Shown: positions 21,783 through 30,726 of the stretch, piece after piece
How positions within the stretch are numbered: position 1 is the first letter of the stretch
Layout of the letters: each line of letters begins with the position of its first letter
Assembly: GCF_001690495.1 (NCBI RefSeq)
Contig: NZ_LZGS01000037.1
Span: forward strand, 1 to 64,000
Length of the DNA stretch: 64,000 nucleotides
Source of the DNA: Gilliamella sp. App4-10
GTDB taxonomy: Bacteria; Pseudomonadota; Gammaproteobacteria; Enterobacterales; Orbaceae
Reading direction: 5' to 3'
The notes under the pieces: generated by a model
What the model saw: the letters and a program-made list of their open reading frames with translations, nothing else
Database searches by the model: none
What the model was told of the DNA's origin: nothing
Translations under genes and position numbers: made by a program

Positions 21783-22853
21783 CTATTTTAAATGCGTTTT
21801 AAAAAAGGTTGTTAATTTATCAAAAGGGATTAAATGGATGCGATCATAAAGATCAACATGCCCAGCTCCTTTTACATAATAGAGTTCTTTTGGTTCTATT
21901 GCACGGTTATAAGCATCTTCACTGAACTCTTTAGAATGAGCCTGATCACCTGTGATAAATAACATTGGTCGTGGTGAAATGGTTTCAATATCGTTAAATG
22001 GATAAAAGTTCATAAATTTTACATTACTGGTTAATGTTGGGTGAGTCGTTAGTTCTGGCGTTGAACTGGATGGAGTATATTCACCCCGAGGCGTACGATA
22101 AAAATCGTAAAATTCATGGGCAATTGGACCATCTTCGGGTTTGAGTTGCCCTTTATTGACCGTACCACTTGTATATAATGTCTGCCCCCCAGTAAATTCA
22201 ACATAACGTTGTTCTGCCGCCTGTTTAATGATCTGTTTACGCTGTTCAAGTGTTAACGAATGGTGAAGAGCATTGCGATTGGCCGAACCCATATCGTACA
22301 TACTTACCGTCGCAATGGCTTTTAAACGTGGATCAATTTTAGCGGCACTAATAACAAAACTGCCGCTACCACAAACACCAATTACGCCAATATTGTGACG
22401 ATCTACAAAAGTTTGAGTACCTAAATAATCAACTGCTGCACTGAAATCTTCTGCATACATATCGGGCAATACAACATTACGTGGCTGTCCCTCACTTTCG
22501 CCCCAAAAGGATAAGTCAATAGCTAATGTAATAAAGCCTTGTTCAGCCATTTTTGTCGCATATAAATTGGCACTTTGTTCTTTAACCGCACCCATTGGAT
22601 GTCCAACAATAATGGCTGGATATTTGTTTTTGGCATCAAGCGTTTTAGGTATAAATAGGTTTCCAACCACACTCATTTTATATTGATTTAGAAAACTAAC
22701 TTTTTGCATAGTGACATTATCGCTTTGATAAAAATTATTCGCATTGTTAGACATATCGGCTCCCATTACTGATGGTGATAAAAATAACCCAAAAAGACTT
22801 AAAAAGACGATTAAAGCAGTACTATCTTTGAAATAAAATAACCCCTTTTTCAT
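21783..22853 (-). CDS. Exported alpha/beta hydrolase, dienelactone hydrolase-like
   Basis: A 356-aa protein with a hydrophobic N-terminus that looks like a signal peptide (about residues 10-31, ending VMGA). The fold is alpha/beta hydrolase: GHPMGAVKEQ oxyanion region near 84, nucleophile elbow GVIGVCGSGSF near 165 with Cys where most esterases have Ser, acid Asp in FITGDQAHS near 300 and His in GAGHVDLYD near 330. It resembles the YcjY group; the substrate is unknown. AAAGGATC precedes the ATG. The exporter gene upstream is on the same strand. Confidence 0.82.
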   Translation of the reverse strand: MKKGLFYFKDSTALIVFLSLFGLFLSPSVMGADMSNNANNFYQSDNVTMQKVSFLNQYKMSVVGNLFIPKTLDAKNKYPAIIVGHPMGAVKEQSANLYATKMAEQGFITLAIDLSFWGESEGQPRNVVLPDMYAEDFSAAVDYLGTQTFVDRHNIGVIGVCGSGSFVISAAKIDPRLKAIATVSMYDMGSANRNALHHSLTLEQRKQIIKQAAEQRYVEFTGGQTLYTSGTVNKGQLKPEDGPIAHEFYDFYRTPRGEYTPSSSTPELTTHPTLTSNVKFMNFYPFNDIETISPRPMLFITGDQAHSKEFSEDAYNRAIEPKELYYVKGAGHVDLYDRIHLIPFDKLTTFFKTHLK

Positions 22854-22917
22854 TAATGTGATCCTTTTAATAAGTGAATATTAATTTAATATTTTCAATC
22901 AATTGTAAAAAATCTTA

Positions 22918-24123
22918 CTATGCAATAGAACGTCCTGTTACACGAATAAATAACCAAAAGCTGAATTTAATTAATATCAAGGCACATAAAAAAATTAGCG
23001 CAGAACTAAAAAATATACCTTGCATCCCCTTATGATCAAAAATGAAGCCTCCCATTGCCGCTGCCAATCCGATAGAAAACTGAATCGCCGCAACGGATAA
23101 TCCGCCCATCATTTCGGCTTTATCAGCAAGTGTACGTACAATCCAAGTAGACCAACCTACCGGAATAAAACCAAACATTAACCCCCACGCAATAACCAGC
23201 AACATGTTAAATATTATGTTTTTATTGATAAACATTAAAATAATAGCAAGCATTAATAAAATAAAATGAACGACTATCATCGTTATTTTAAATTGTTTGC
23301 CCATCACAATACCGGCAATAAGGGTACCAATACAGTTAGCAATACCAAATAGAAGCAAAAGCGTAGAGAGGGTATTTGTTTGTAAGGCAAGATTATTTTC
23401 TAAAAATGGTCTTAAGTATGTAAAAAATATGTGATATCCCCCATAACTAAATATTGTGGCTACTATTCCTATCGTTATCCAGCTTTGTTTTAAGAGAAAA
23501 AACATATTTTTAAAACTATTACCTTGCTGTGCAGGTAAAGTAGGTAATGCAATAAATTGCCAAATAAAGGCGATAGCGCCCAGTAATGCCGATAGCAAAA
23601 AAATATTTCGCCAACCAATCAGATTGCCTAAATAGCTTGCTAATGGTAGTGAAATAATTGTTGCCACTGAGACACCGGCATAGATAATACTTAATGCACG
23701 AGATAGATCTTTTGTCGGTACAAGTTGTAGCGTTACCGCTGAGGCCATAGACCAAAAGCCACCAACACATATCCCCAATATGCTGCGCCCCATCAATAGC
23801 ATGATATAATTAGGTGTAAATGCGACTAATATATTAGCGCTCACCAATAAAATAGAGAGCGTTAATAACACTAATCGTCTATTTATTTTGTTTGTTAGTG
23901 GCGCCAGTGTCAAACTTGCAATAACAGCAAAAATACCCACAGCGGTAACCGTTTGACCTGCCATTCCTTCAGTAATATGTAATGTTTGAGCAATAGGCGT
24001 TAACAAACTGATAGGAATAAACTCAGCCGAAATAAGACTGGTTACTCCCATAAATAATGAAAAAACAGCAGACCAATGAGATGCTTTTTCTGGTTCTGTT
24101 TGACTGGATAAGCGTGTTTTCAT
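22918..24123 (-). CDS. MFS exporter, NepI-like (purine ribonucleoside efflux family)
   Basis: A 401-aa twelve-helix major facilitator of the DHA1 class. The opening HWSAVFSL...EFIPISLLTPIAQTLHITEGMAGQ region and the later PVGWSTWIVRTLADKAE stretch are close to E. coli NepI, which exports purine ribonucleosides. The substrate here is not proven; sugar or drug efflux is possible. AAAGG is 10 bases before the ATG. An 18-bp perfect palindrome lies about 90 bp upstream. Confidence 0.8.
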   Translation of the reverse strand: MKTRLSSQTEPEKASHWSAVFSLFMGVTSLISAEFIPISLLTPIAQTLHITEGMAGQTVTAVGIFAVIASLTLAPLTNKINRRLVLLTLSILLVSANILVAFTPNYIMLLMGRSILGICVGGFWSMASAVTLQLVPTKDLSRALSIIYAGVSVATIISLPLASYLGNLIGWRNIFLLSALLGAIAFIWQFIALPTLPAQQGNSFKNMFFLLKQSWITIGIVATIFSYGGYHIFFTYLRPFLENNLALQTNTLSTLLLLFGIANCIGTLIAGIVMGKQFKITMIVVHFILLMLAIILMFINKNIIFNMLLVIAWGLMFGFIPVGWSTWIVRTLADKAEMMGGLSVAAIQFSIGLAAAMGGFIFDHKGMQGIFFSSALIFLCALILIKFSFWLFIRVTGRSIA

Positions 24124-24519
24124 TACATAAAGTACCTTTTAGTTAACTAGCTCCATAGCGTCACTAACGTTGGATTCTTGGCTAGTAAGTGCCTCTAAAC
24201 CAAAGCGCCAACTTATCTATATAGATAAGATCAGAGCGGATAACACAAGCAGAAATAGTTTAAATAGCTAACTTCAAAAAAGTATAGGCACTTTATCAAT
24301 CCATGTAAAATACTTATATTTTATAGTTACATATGCCTTAAAAGCATGGAGTATATGCTAGTTTTGTTGAGGATAATTAGATTGTTTTTTTGTTGAATAA
24401 TAGTAAAAAAGTAAATATCACATCTGTCTATCTTACATTTTTAAATGCTTTTTTACCGTTATCATTGGGGGAGGACTTTCTAGATTTTTTAAATGGGCTA
24501 TTTTTAAAGGTAGTAATAG
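24124..24519. other. 396-bp gap between the exporter and the HEPN-like gene
   Basis: No gene seen. It contains the 18-bp palindrome at 24212-24229 near the exporter and an AT-rich remainder. A short G-rich/T-rich stretch at 24460-24490 shows no clear hairpin. Confidence 0.5.
24212..24229. promoter_or_regulatory. 18-bp perfect palindrome upstream of the exporter
   Basis: CTTATCTATATAGATAAG is fully self-complementary. On the exporter strand TTGTGT lies upstream with a spacing that places the palindrome over a plausible -10 (TATCTA), as in repressor operators of the TetR or MarR type. No such regulator adjoins it, other than the LysR gene. Confidence 0.5.
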
Positions 24520-24921
24520 TTAAGAGTTTGGCGCTGAATCATTTGATAAAGGTATAAATTCTTCTATATCTTGTATAAATTTTCTAGCTTTAGCTATACT
24601 AAGTTCGACTTCTTTTTTGTCTAATGTTTCTTGTAAATGGTAATCACATTTAATTCTAAGTGCTTTTTGCTCTAACAATCTTGCCCTTAAAGAAATTAAT
24701 TTCATTCTTGGAATGGCTTCATCTTTACCCGGAGCTGCTAAATAATCGCTCACACTTTTATGAGATGGTTCATCTTTAGGTAATCTAAAATTGATTGAAG
24801 ATAAGATAGCATGGTAACAACTATAATACGCTCTAGCAATTGCATTACGATAACCGATTTCATCATTTCGTTTTAATGAATCTTCAGCAAAAGAGAGAAA
24901 GTCTTTGCAGTTTACTGACAC
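24520..24921 (-). CDS. HEPN-domain-like protein, second gene of a two-gene unit
   Basis: A 133-aa, mostly helical protein. Residues 22-40 (IGYRNAIARAYYSCYHAIL) match the conserved helix of HEPN proteins, with Arg30 and His37 spaced R-x6-H; residues 90-115 (KCDYHLQETLDKKEVELSI...) match the second HEPN helix pair. HEPN proteins are often RNases or substrate-binding partners in toxin-antitoxin and defence loci. GTG start with AAGGCG upstream. It follows the TPR-like gene by 13 bp on the same strand. No nucleotidyltransferase (MNT) partner is present. Confidence 0.65.
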   Translation of the reverse strand: MSVNCKDFLSFAEDSLKRNDEIGYRNAIARAYYSCYHAILSSINFRLPKDEPSHKSVSDYLAAPGKDEAIPRMKLISLRARLLEQKALRIKCDYHLQETLDKKEVELSIAKARKFIQDIEEFIPLSNDSAPNS

Positions 24922-24934
24922 TTACTTTCGCCTT

Positions 24935-25705
24935 CTAAGTAATAACTTGATATTCAGATTTTAGATAACGAATAGAGACACCGAAAGCCTTATCATGAAG
25001 GTGTTCATTTTCAGCAATTTTATCAGCCAACTCACCATCTATTTTAGCCAAACGTACAAAATCAGTGTCGTTGGTTGTTAGTATCATAATATTAATATCA
25101 TCGTCTGGATAATACTCACAACAAATTTGAGAATGTGATAACCGATAAGTATCTGCTATATCAAGAAAAGTTTTAAGTAAAAATTGCATATTTTCATCAC
25201 TCAATTTTAAATTACTTTGAAATTGACGCAATGAATTAAGGCGTTGAGATAACCCAGAAATAACATCTTTTTTATTTAATTTATCAATTTCTTGATATAC
25301 TTTATTAATTCCCTCAAAATTACCATTCCATAAATATGCATCAAACAAATGTATTAAAAAATTAGAGTTATTTGAAATTTGATTATTTGCCCTAATGATT
25401 TCTGCAATATGTTTTTTAATGAATCCTATATCAAATAAATAGGTTATATAATTCATCATAAAATAAGGTTCATTATAAGAAAAAGATTTTTCAAATAGCG
25501 ATAATGCAGCTGAAACATCTCCCTTACAAGCATAAAAAAATGCCCACAATTGATCCCCAATTAAGTCTCCTTGAGGAAAAGGCTTCAAATCTTTACGGAA
25601 CTCAAATTCTTCACAACCTTCGAAATTTCGTTCAGAAAAAAGAATCTGTATTAGCTTATCTAATATCATTGTGCCTTTTGTTGCAGGTACATTAGATTTT
25701 GCCAT
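24935..25705 (-). CDS. TPR-like protein of unknown function, first gene of the HEPN unit
   Basis: A 256-aa soluble protein I do not recognise. Residues 48-150 look like helical tetratricopeptide-type repeats (GDQLWAFFYACKGDVSAALSL, then YLFDIGFIKKHIAEIIRAN, then AYLWNGNFEGINKVYQEI). The C-terminal 70 residues (from ICCEYYPDDDINIMIL) look like a small alpha/beta domain. No signal peptide or membrane helix. AAGGA is nine bases before the ATG. Its fixed pairing with the HEPN-like gene suggests a partner, perhaps an antitoxin or adaptor, but that is inference. Confidence 0.6.
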   Translation of the reverse strand: MAKSNVPATKGTMILDKLIQILFSERNFEGCEEFEFRKDLKPFPQGDLIGDQLWAFFYACKGDVSAALSLFEKSFSYNEPYFMMNYITYLFDIGFIKKHIAEIIRANNQISNNSNFLIHLFDAYLWNGNFEGINKVYQEIDKLNKKDVISGLSQRLNSLRQFQSNLKLSDENMQFLLKTFLDIADTYRLSHSQICCEYYPDDDINIMILTTNDTDFVRLAKIDGELADKIAENEHLHDKAFGVSIRYLKSEYQVIT

Positions 25706-25913
25706 CGTTGATAATCCTTATACAGAATTGAATTGAATAATACATAAAATCACTAAGCGATAGTAATATCGGACGTCCAGTAATTAATCATTATAAATTA
25801 TTGCTTATGATTAACAAGAAAAAGATTTTTCCTATCAACCAATAAAAATTTAGATTACTTATATTGGTATTTTCCATCCTAAAATAGGTTTCAGCATAAA
25901 AATTAGTTTTTCA

Positions 25914-25946
25914 AGGGAAAAACGCTCTGCTTTATAAAACAGAGCA
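25914..25946 (-). terminator. Intrinsic terminator of frr
   Basis: Reverse-strand hairpin GCTCTG / CAGAGC (arms 25940-25945 and 25924-25929) is followed by GTTTTTCCC. It ends the rpsB-tsf-pyrH-frr series and separates it from the HEPN unit. Confidence 0.75.
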
Positions 25947-25975
25947 TTTAGAAGAAAAGAAAAAAAGTAAAAGGA

Positions 25976-26533
25976 TTAGAATTCCATTAACTCTTTTTCT
26001 TTATCGGCAAGCACTGCATCTAATTTTTTAATTGCGGCATCTGTCGCTTTTTGGATTAAATCTTGTGCTTTACGTTCATCATCTTCTGAAATTTCTTTAT
26101 CTTTTAGTAACGCTTTGATTTGATCGTTAGCATCACGGCGGATATTACGGATAGATACACGACCTTGTTCCGCTTCGTTACGAACAATTTTAGTTAAATC
26201 ACGACGGCGTTCTTCTGTTAGTGGTGGTAATGGTACGCGAATAACAGTACCTGCTGATGCTGGGTTTAACCCTAAATCAGACGTTAAAATTGCTTTTTCA
26301 ATAGCTGGGGTTAATGATTTATCAAATACAGTGATAGCTAGCGTTCTTGCATCTTCAGCAACGATGTTGGCTAGTTGACGCAGTGGCGTTGGGCTGCCGT
26401 AATATTCAACCATAATGCCATCTAATAAGCTTGGTGACGCACGACCGGTTCTAACTTTAGAAATATGATTTTGAAACGCATCAATGCTTTTTTCCATGCG
26501 CGTTTGCGCTTCTTTTTGAATCTCGTTTAACAT
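25976..26533 (-). CDS. frr: Ribosome recycling factor
   Basis: RRF, with EF-G, splits post-termination ribosomes. At 185 aa it has the E. coli length. Typical features: [15 protein letters not shown] (about residues 26-40) and the hinge/domain II region [14 protein letters not shown] near 105, with the helix bundle closing at the C-terminus. It lies 29 bp after pyrH. It is followed by a terminator and not by dxr. Confidence 0.98.
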   Translation of the reverse strand: MLNEIQKEAQTRMEKSIDAFQNHISKVRTGRASPSLLDGIMVEYYGSPTPLRQLANIVAEDARTLAITVFDKSLTPAIEKAILTSDLGLNPASAGTVIRVPLPPLTEERRRDLTKIVRNEAEQGRVSIRNIRRDANDQIKALLKDKEISEDDERKAQDLIQKATDAAIKKLDAVLADKEKELMEF

Positions 26534-26562
26534 AATAAAAGCCTTATTTAAAATAAAGATAA

Positions 26563-27297
26563 TTAACTGGTTACTGTTGCCTTGTTATTAATTAATGTCC
26601 CTTCTTGTTCACCTAAAATAACGCGACGCAAAGCACCAGGTTTATTCATATTAAAGACACAAATGGGTAGATTATGATCTCTTGCTAATGTGAATGCAGC
26701 TAAATCCATCACTTTAAGTTCATCATCAAGGACTTTGTCATAACTTAACGTTTTATAAAGTGTTGCTGTTGGATCTTTAACGGGATCGGCTGAATAAACA
26801 CCATCGACTTTGGTGGCTTTTAAAACAACATCAGCTTCAATTTCAATACCACGTAAACATGCTGCTGAATCGGTGGTAAAAAATGGATTGCCTGTTCCAG
26901 CAGACAAAATAACCACTCTACCATGACGAAGCAAGCTAATTGCTTCGGTCCAGCGATAATCATCACATACACCATTTAATGGAATCGCTGACATTAAACG
27001 GGCATTAACTTCAATTCGGTGCAATGCATCTCGCATCGCAAGACCATTCATTACAGTTGCTAGCATCCCCATATGATCGCCAACAACGCGGTTCATTCCC
27101 GCTTTAGCAAGCCCTGCACCCCGAAATAGATTACCGCCCCCAATAACAACAGCAACTTGAACATTCATTTCAATTAGCTCTTTAATTTCTTGCGCCATGC
27201 GATCTAGAACGGTTGCATCAATACCAAAACCTTCGTCGCCTTGTAGTGCTTCGCCACTGAGTTTAAGAAGAATACGTTTATAGAAAGGGGTCACCAT
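26563..27297 (-). CDS. pyrH: Uridylate kinase
   Basis: PyrH phosphorylates UMP to UDP, feeding all pyrimidine nucleotides. An amino-acid-kinase fold: [11 protein letters not shown] at the N-terminus, [10 protein letters not shown] near 52, the [13 protein letters not shown] nucleotide-binding stretch near 138 and the [13 protein letters not shown] motif near 165. Length 244 aa (E. coli 241). The ATG at 27297 is followed by a GTG; neither has a strong Shine-Dalgarno. It sits between tsf (with a hairpin in the gap) and frr. Confidence 0.97.
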   Translation of the reverse strand: MVTPFYKRILLKLSGEALQGDEGFGIDATVLDRMAQEIKELIEMNVQVAVVIGGGNLFRGAGLAKAGMNRVVGDHMGMLATVMNGLAMRDALHRIEVNARLMSAIPLNGVCDDYRWTEAISLLRHGRVVILSAGTGNPFFTTDSAACLRGIEIEADVVLKATKVDGVYSADPVKDPTATLYKTLSYDKVLDDELKVMDLAAFTLARDHNLPICVFNMNKPGALRRVILGEQEGTLINNKATVTS

Positions 27298-27382
27298 ACT
27301 GAAGTCTCACTATTTCGTTATTTAATTACTCAAGAAGCTAAAAATTAGCCGGTAGTAATTTTAAAATATTTTGTAGATAAAC

Positions 27383-27405
27383 AAAACCGCCATAACGGCG
27401 GTTTT
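27383..27405 (-). terminator. Hairpin terminator/attenuator between tsf and pyrH
   Basis: AAAACCGCC (27383-27391) and GGCGGTTTT (27397-27405), a 9-bp stem with 5-nt loop and T-rich flanks on both strands. It is positioned to end or attenuate rpsB-tsf transcription before pyrH. Confidence 0.75.
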
Positions 27406-27414
27406 TTGAAACGA

Positions 27415-28272
27415 TTAAGATTGTTTCGATATTGCAGCAACTTCTGCAGCAAAGTCAACTTCAACTTTTTCAATACCTTCACCCACTTCAAAACGAATAA
27501 ATGAAGCTACTGCAGCTTTTTTCTCTTTTAATAAATCGCCAACTGTTTTTGAAGGCTCCATAACAAATGGTTGACCAGTTAGTGATACTTCACCAGTGAA
27601 TTTACGCATACGACCTTCAACCATTTTTTCAGCGATTTCACGTGGTTTACCTGATTGCATTGCGATATCAATTTGAATATTACGTTCATGTTCAACCACA
27701 TCAGCTGGAACATCGCTTGGGTCAACATATTCTGGTTTGCTTGCCGCAATGTGCATTGCAATATGTTTAACTAATTCATCATCAGCACCATTAGCAGCAA
27801 CTAATACACCAATACGCGCACCATGTTGGTAACTACCCACCACATCACCAGAAATCTCTGCAACACGACGGATACCGATGTTTTCACCAATTTTAGCAAC
27901 TAACGCTGTACGCTCTTCTTCAAATTTAGCTTGCAGTGCCGCAATATCGCTAGTGCGTTCAGTTAATGCTGCTTCAGCAACTTTATCACTAAATGCTAAA
28001 AATCCAGCATCTTTCGCAACAAAGTCTGTTTCGCAGTTAACTTCTAAGATAACACCAAATTTTTTATCTGCAGAAATTTTAGAAATAATAACACCTTCAG
28101 CCGCAACACGACCCGCTTTTTTAGCGGCTTTTGCTTGACCTGATTTACGCATGTTGTCAATTGCAAGTTCGATATCACCATTAGCTTCAACTAATGCTTT
28201 TTTACATTCCATCATACCTGCGCCCGTTCTTTCACGCAGTTCTTTTACCATAGAAGCGGTAACTTCAGCCAT
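27415..28272 (-). CDS. tsf: Translation elongation factor Ts
   Basis: EF-Ts recharges EF-Tu with GTP. The N-terminal UBA-like region includes [19 protein letters not shown] (about residues 9-27); the nucleotide-exchange TDFVAKD motif is near 81 ([12 protein letters not shown]). Two core subdomains follow. Length 285 aa (E. coli 283). It lies downstream of rpsB as in nearly all bacteria. Confidence 0.98.
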   Translation of the reverse strand: MAEVTASMVKELRERTGAGMMECKKALVEANGDIELAIDNMRKSGQAKAAKKAGRVAAEGVIISKISADKKFGVILEVNCETDFVAKDAGFLAFSDKVAEAALTERTSDIAALQAKFEEERTALVAKIGENIGIRRVAEISGDVVGSYQHGARIGVLVAANGADDELVKHIAMHIAASKPEYVDPSDVPADVVEHERNIQIDIAMQSGKPREIAEKMVEGRMRKFTGEVSLTGQPFVMEPSKTVGDLLKEKKAAVASFIRFEVGEGIEKVEVDFAAEVAAISKQS

Positions 28273-28360
28273 TTTTTAATCCTCTATTTAACCATTGTGA
28301 TAACTTTCATTAGAATGGGTCGATAGCATTAAGTATCGACCCTGAAAATATTTGAGTTTA

Positions 28361-29098
28361 TTACTCTGCTGCTGGCGCTTCTTCTACGAAGCTTTCTTCA
28401 GATACTGGAGATTGGTTTTGCTCACGACCAGAACGTACTGCTTCAGCAACTGCATTAGCATATAATTGAATTGCACGAATTGCGTCATCATTACCTGGTA
28501 CGATGTAATCAATTCCATCAGGATCTGAGTTAGTATCAACAATAGCAATGACTGGAATACCTAAATTGTTAGCTTCTTTGATAGCGATATGTTCGTGGTC
28601 TGCACCAATCACAAAGATCACATCGGGTAAGCCACCCATATTTTTAATTCCGCCCAAGCTATTTTCTAATTTAGCCATTTCACGAGCACGCATAAGTGCT
28701 TCTTTTTTGGTTAATTTATCAAATGTACCATCACTAGCTTGTGTTTCTAAATCTTTTAGACGTTTGATTGATTGACGTACTGTTTTCCAGTTAGTCAACA
28801 TACCACCTAACCAACGGTGATTAACATAGTATTGCCCACAACTTTCAGCTGCTTGTTTAATTGCTTCGCTAGCTGCACGCTTTGTACCAACAAATAAAAT
28901 TTTACCTTTACGAGCGGCAATCTTGTTTAATTCAGCTAAAGCTTCGTTGAACAATGGTACTGTTTTTTCAAGATTGATAATATGAACTTTATTGCGTGCA
29001 CCAAAAATAAATGGTTTCATTTTTGGGTTCCAATAACGAGTTTGGTGTCCAAAGTGTACACCCGCTTGTAACATATCGCGCATTGATACTGTAGTCAT
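28361..29098 (-). CDS. rpsB: 30S ribosomal protein S2
   Basis: S2 binds the 30S head-body junction and helps recruit S1. The start [22 protein letters not shown] and the [13 protein letters not shown] motif (about 100-113) are diagnostic. Length 245 aa (E. coli 241). The gene is preceded by a structured leader (29105-29198) that in gammaproteobacteria is the target of S2 feedback control. Confidence 0.98.
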   Translation of the reverse strand: MTTVSMRDMLQAGVHFGHQTRYWNPKMKPFIFGARNKVHIINLEKTVPLFNEALAELNKIAARKGKILFVGTKRAASEAIKQAAESCGQYYVNHRWLGGMLTNWKTVRQSIKRLKDLETQASDGTFDKLTKKEALMRAREMAKLENSLGGIKNMGGLPDVIFVIGADHEHIAIKEANNLGIPVIAIVDTNSDPDGIDYIVPGNDDAIRAIQLYANAVAEAVRSGREQNQSPVSEESFVEEAPAAE

Positions 29099-29104
29099 GA
29101 TTTC

Positions 29105-29198
29105 CTCATTTTGACGTTGGGGTTATGCCTCCACATATCCGCTTTAACCGACCTAATCACATAAAGTAAAAGGCACCCCGGAAAAGTGTAATGATATG
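29105..29198 (-). ncRNA. rpsB leader RNA (t44-type), S2 autoregulation
   Basis: The transcript between the promoter at 29205 and rpsB contains GGGGTGCCT pairing with AGGCATAACCCC (reverse strand; plus-strand positions 29171-29179 and 29119-29130). The GGATATGTGGAGGCATAACC stretch resembles the conserved rpsB leader known as the t44 RNA family. Function by analogy; boundaries approximate. Confidence 0.6.
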
Positions 29199-29204
29199 TG
29201 TGTG

Positions 29205-29233
29205 TTATAACGTTAATTAATCATTAAATGTAA
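29205..29233 (-). promoter_or_regulatory. Probable rpsB-tsf promoter
   Basis: Reverse strand TTACAT (29228-29233), 17-bp spacer, TTATAA (29205-29210). Initiation near 29198 gives a leader of about 100 nt. The bases from 29234 to 29489 show nothing further. Confidence 0.55.
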
Positions 29234-29489
29234 TACTTTTATTCGCCATTACTTTTGCAAAAAATAATGCGAAAATGTAGCGCGCGTTTTATACCATAAA
29301 TAGTATAAGATTGCCAGCTTTATTTGTATTTATAGGCTATTAGCGATTTTAATTAGTTTTATTAAACTTTTCAGTATTCATTTAACAAGCAAACACAAAA
29401 CAAAAAAACAAATAAAATCAATGGATTTTCTGAAATTTTTTTGGATGACTATTTCTATATTAGTTTGTATTATTTTGAAGAAATATGTC

Positions 29490-29517
29490 CGTTCTGTAAG
29501 CTAACGCTTACAGAACG
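29490..29517 (-). repeat. Perfect 12-bp hairpin downstream of dacA
   Basis: CGTTCTGTAAGC (29490-29501), TAAC, GCTTACAGAACG (29506-29517). It lies 13 bp past the dacA stop. Neither strand has a T-run after it, so it may protect the mRNA 3' end or act with Rho; it is not a textbook terminator. Confidence 0.6.
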
Positions 29518-29530
29518 ATAATAATAGAAA

Positions 29531-30712
29531 CTAGCTGAATAATTTATGGCACTGTAAGCTTATCCAATCCCATAGACCACCAAAAAATCCTGTTTCTTCA
29601 ACATTTTGTAAGGCAACAAGGGGTTGTTCATTAATCACTTGACCGTCTAATAGAAACTGCATTTTACCGACAGTTGTGCCTTTAGTGATTGGGGCATAAA
29701 TATAATTATCAATTTTATATTCAACTTGCACATCTGCAGAGCGGCCTTTTGGTACAGTGATGTAAGATCCATTAATCGCACCTAATTGAATTTTATTTTC
29801 ATCACCATACCAAATCGTTTCTGTCGTTAATGGCGTTCCTGCTTTAACAGGATTTGCAGTTTCAAAAAAGCGGAAACCCCAGACTAATAGTTTTTTACTT
29901 TCTTCTTCACGACCTTTAAAGGTGCGACCACCCAGTACCGCTGAAATTAAACGCGTATTACCATCAACCGCTGAAGCAACTAAATTGTAGCCTGCGGCAT
30001 TGGTATGGCCTGTTTTGATGCCATCTACATTTAATGTGGTATCCCAAAGTAATCCATTTCGATTATGTTGTGGTTTTGATAGCGTATAGGTAAATTCTTT
30101 TTCTTTATAAATAGAATATTCTTTAGGTAAATCACGAATTAAGGCTTGCCCTAAAAATGCCATGTCTTTGGCTGTTGTGTATTGCCCTGGCGCATCAAGC
30201 CCATGAACAGTTTCAAAATGGGTATGATTTAGTCCAATTTTCTTGGCATAATCATTCATTAAATTAACAAAGGCTCCTTGGCTGCCGGCAACATGCTCAG
30301 CCATGGCAATACACGCATCGTTACCTGATTGGATAATAATACCTTTGTTAAGATCAGAAACCGATACCGTTTTACCGACCTCTAAAAACATTAATGATGA
30401 CCCTTTTAACACAGGGTTACCCGTTGCCCAAGCGTCTTTGCTGACCACAACCATATCATCATTTTTTATACGACCTGACTGTAATGCTTGCCCTACCACA
30501 TAACTGGTCATCATTTTAGTTAGGCTTGCCGGATCGCGCTGCTGCTCGGCATTATATTGTGCTAAAATTTCACCTGATTTGGCATCGATTAAAATATAAG
30601 ACTCAGCATTTAGTTGTGGAATGGCTGGAATAGGAAAAGCCATTTCTGCTGATGCTGATGAACAAACTGCAAGCGCAAACAAAGCAAAAGATAATTTAAA
30701 TTTCTTTTTCAT
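29531..30712 (-). CDS. dacA: D-alanyl-D-alanine carboxypeptidase (PBP5/6 family)
   Basis: Trims the terminal D-Ala from peptidoglycan stem peptides. Signal peptide residues 1-22 (ends SSASA), catalytic Ser63 in S-L-T-K, SGN near 129 and KTG near 232. A beta-rich domain and a C-terminal amphipathic helix ([16 protein letters not shown]) that anchors the protein to the inner membrane complete it. Length 393 aa (E. coli 403). It follows rodA by 14 bp; rlpA, usually between them, is absent. Confidence 0.95.
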   Translation of the reverse strand: MKKKFKLSFALFALAVCSSASAEMAFPIPAIPQLNAESYILIDAKSGEILAQYNAEQQRDPASLTKMMTSYVVGQALQSGRIKNDDMVVVSKDAWATGNPVLKGSSLMFLEVGKTVSVSDLNKGIIIQSGNDACIAMAEHVAGSQGAFVNLMNDYAKKIGLNHTHFETVHGLDAPGQYTTAKDMAFLGQALIRDLPKEYSIYKEKEFTYTLSKPQHNRNGLLWDTTLNVDGIKTGHTNAAGYNLVASAVDGNTRLISAVLGGRTFKGREEESKKLLVWGFRFFETANPVKAGTPLTTETIWYGDENKIQLGAINGSYITVPKGRSADVQVEYKIDNYIYAPITKGTTVGKMQFLLDGQVINEQPLVALQNVEETGFFGGLWDWISLQCHKLFS

Positions 30713-30726
30713 TTATTACAATTCCG

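Noticed and set aside
24234-24245. GAGCGGATAACA identical to the lac operator core
   Set aside because: Only a half-site, no lac genes or LacI-family gene nearby; treated as probable coincidence and mentioned only with the adjacent palindrome.
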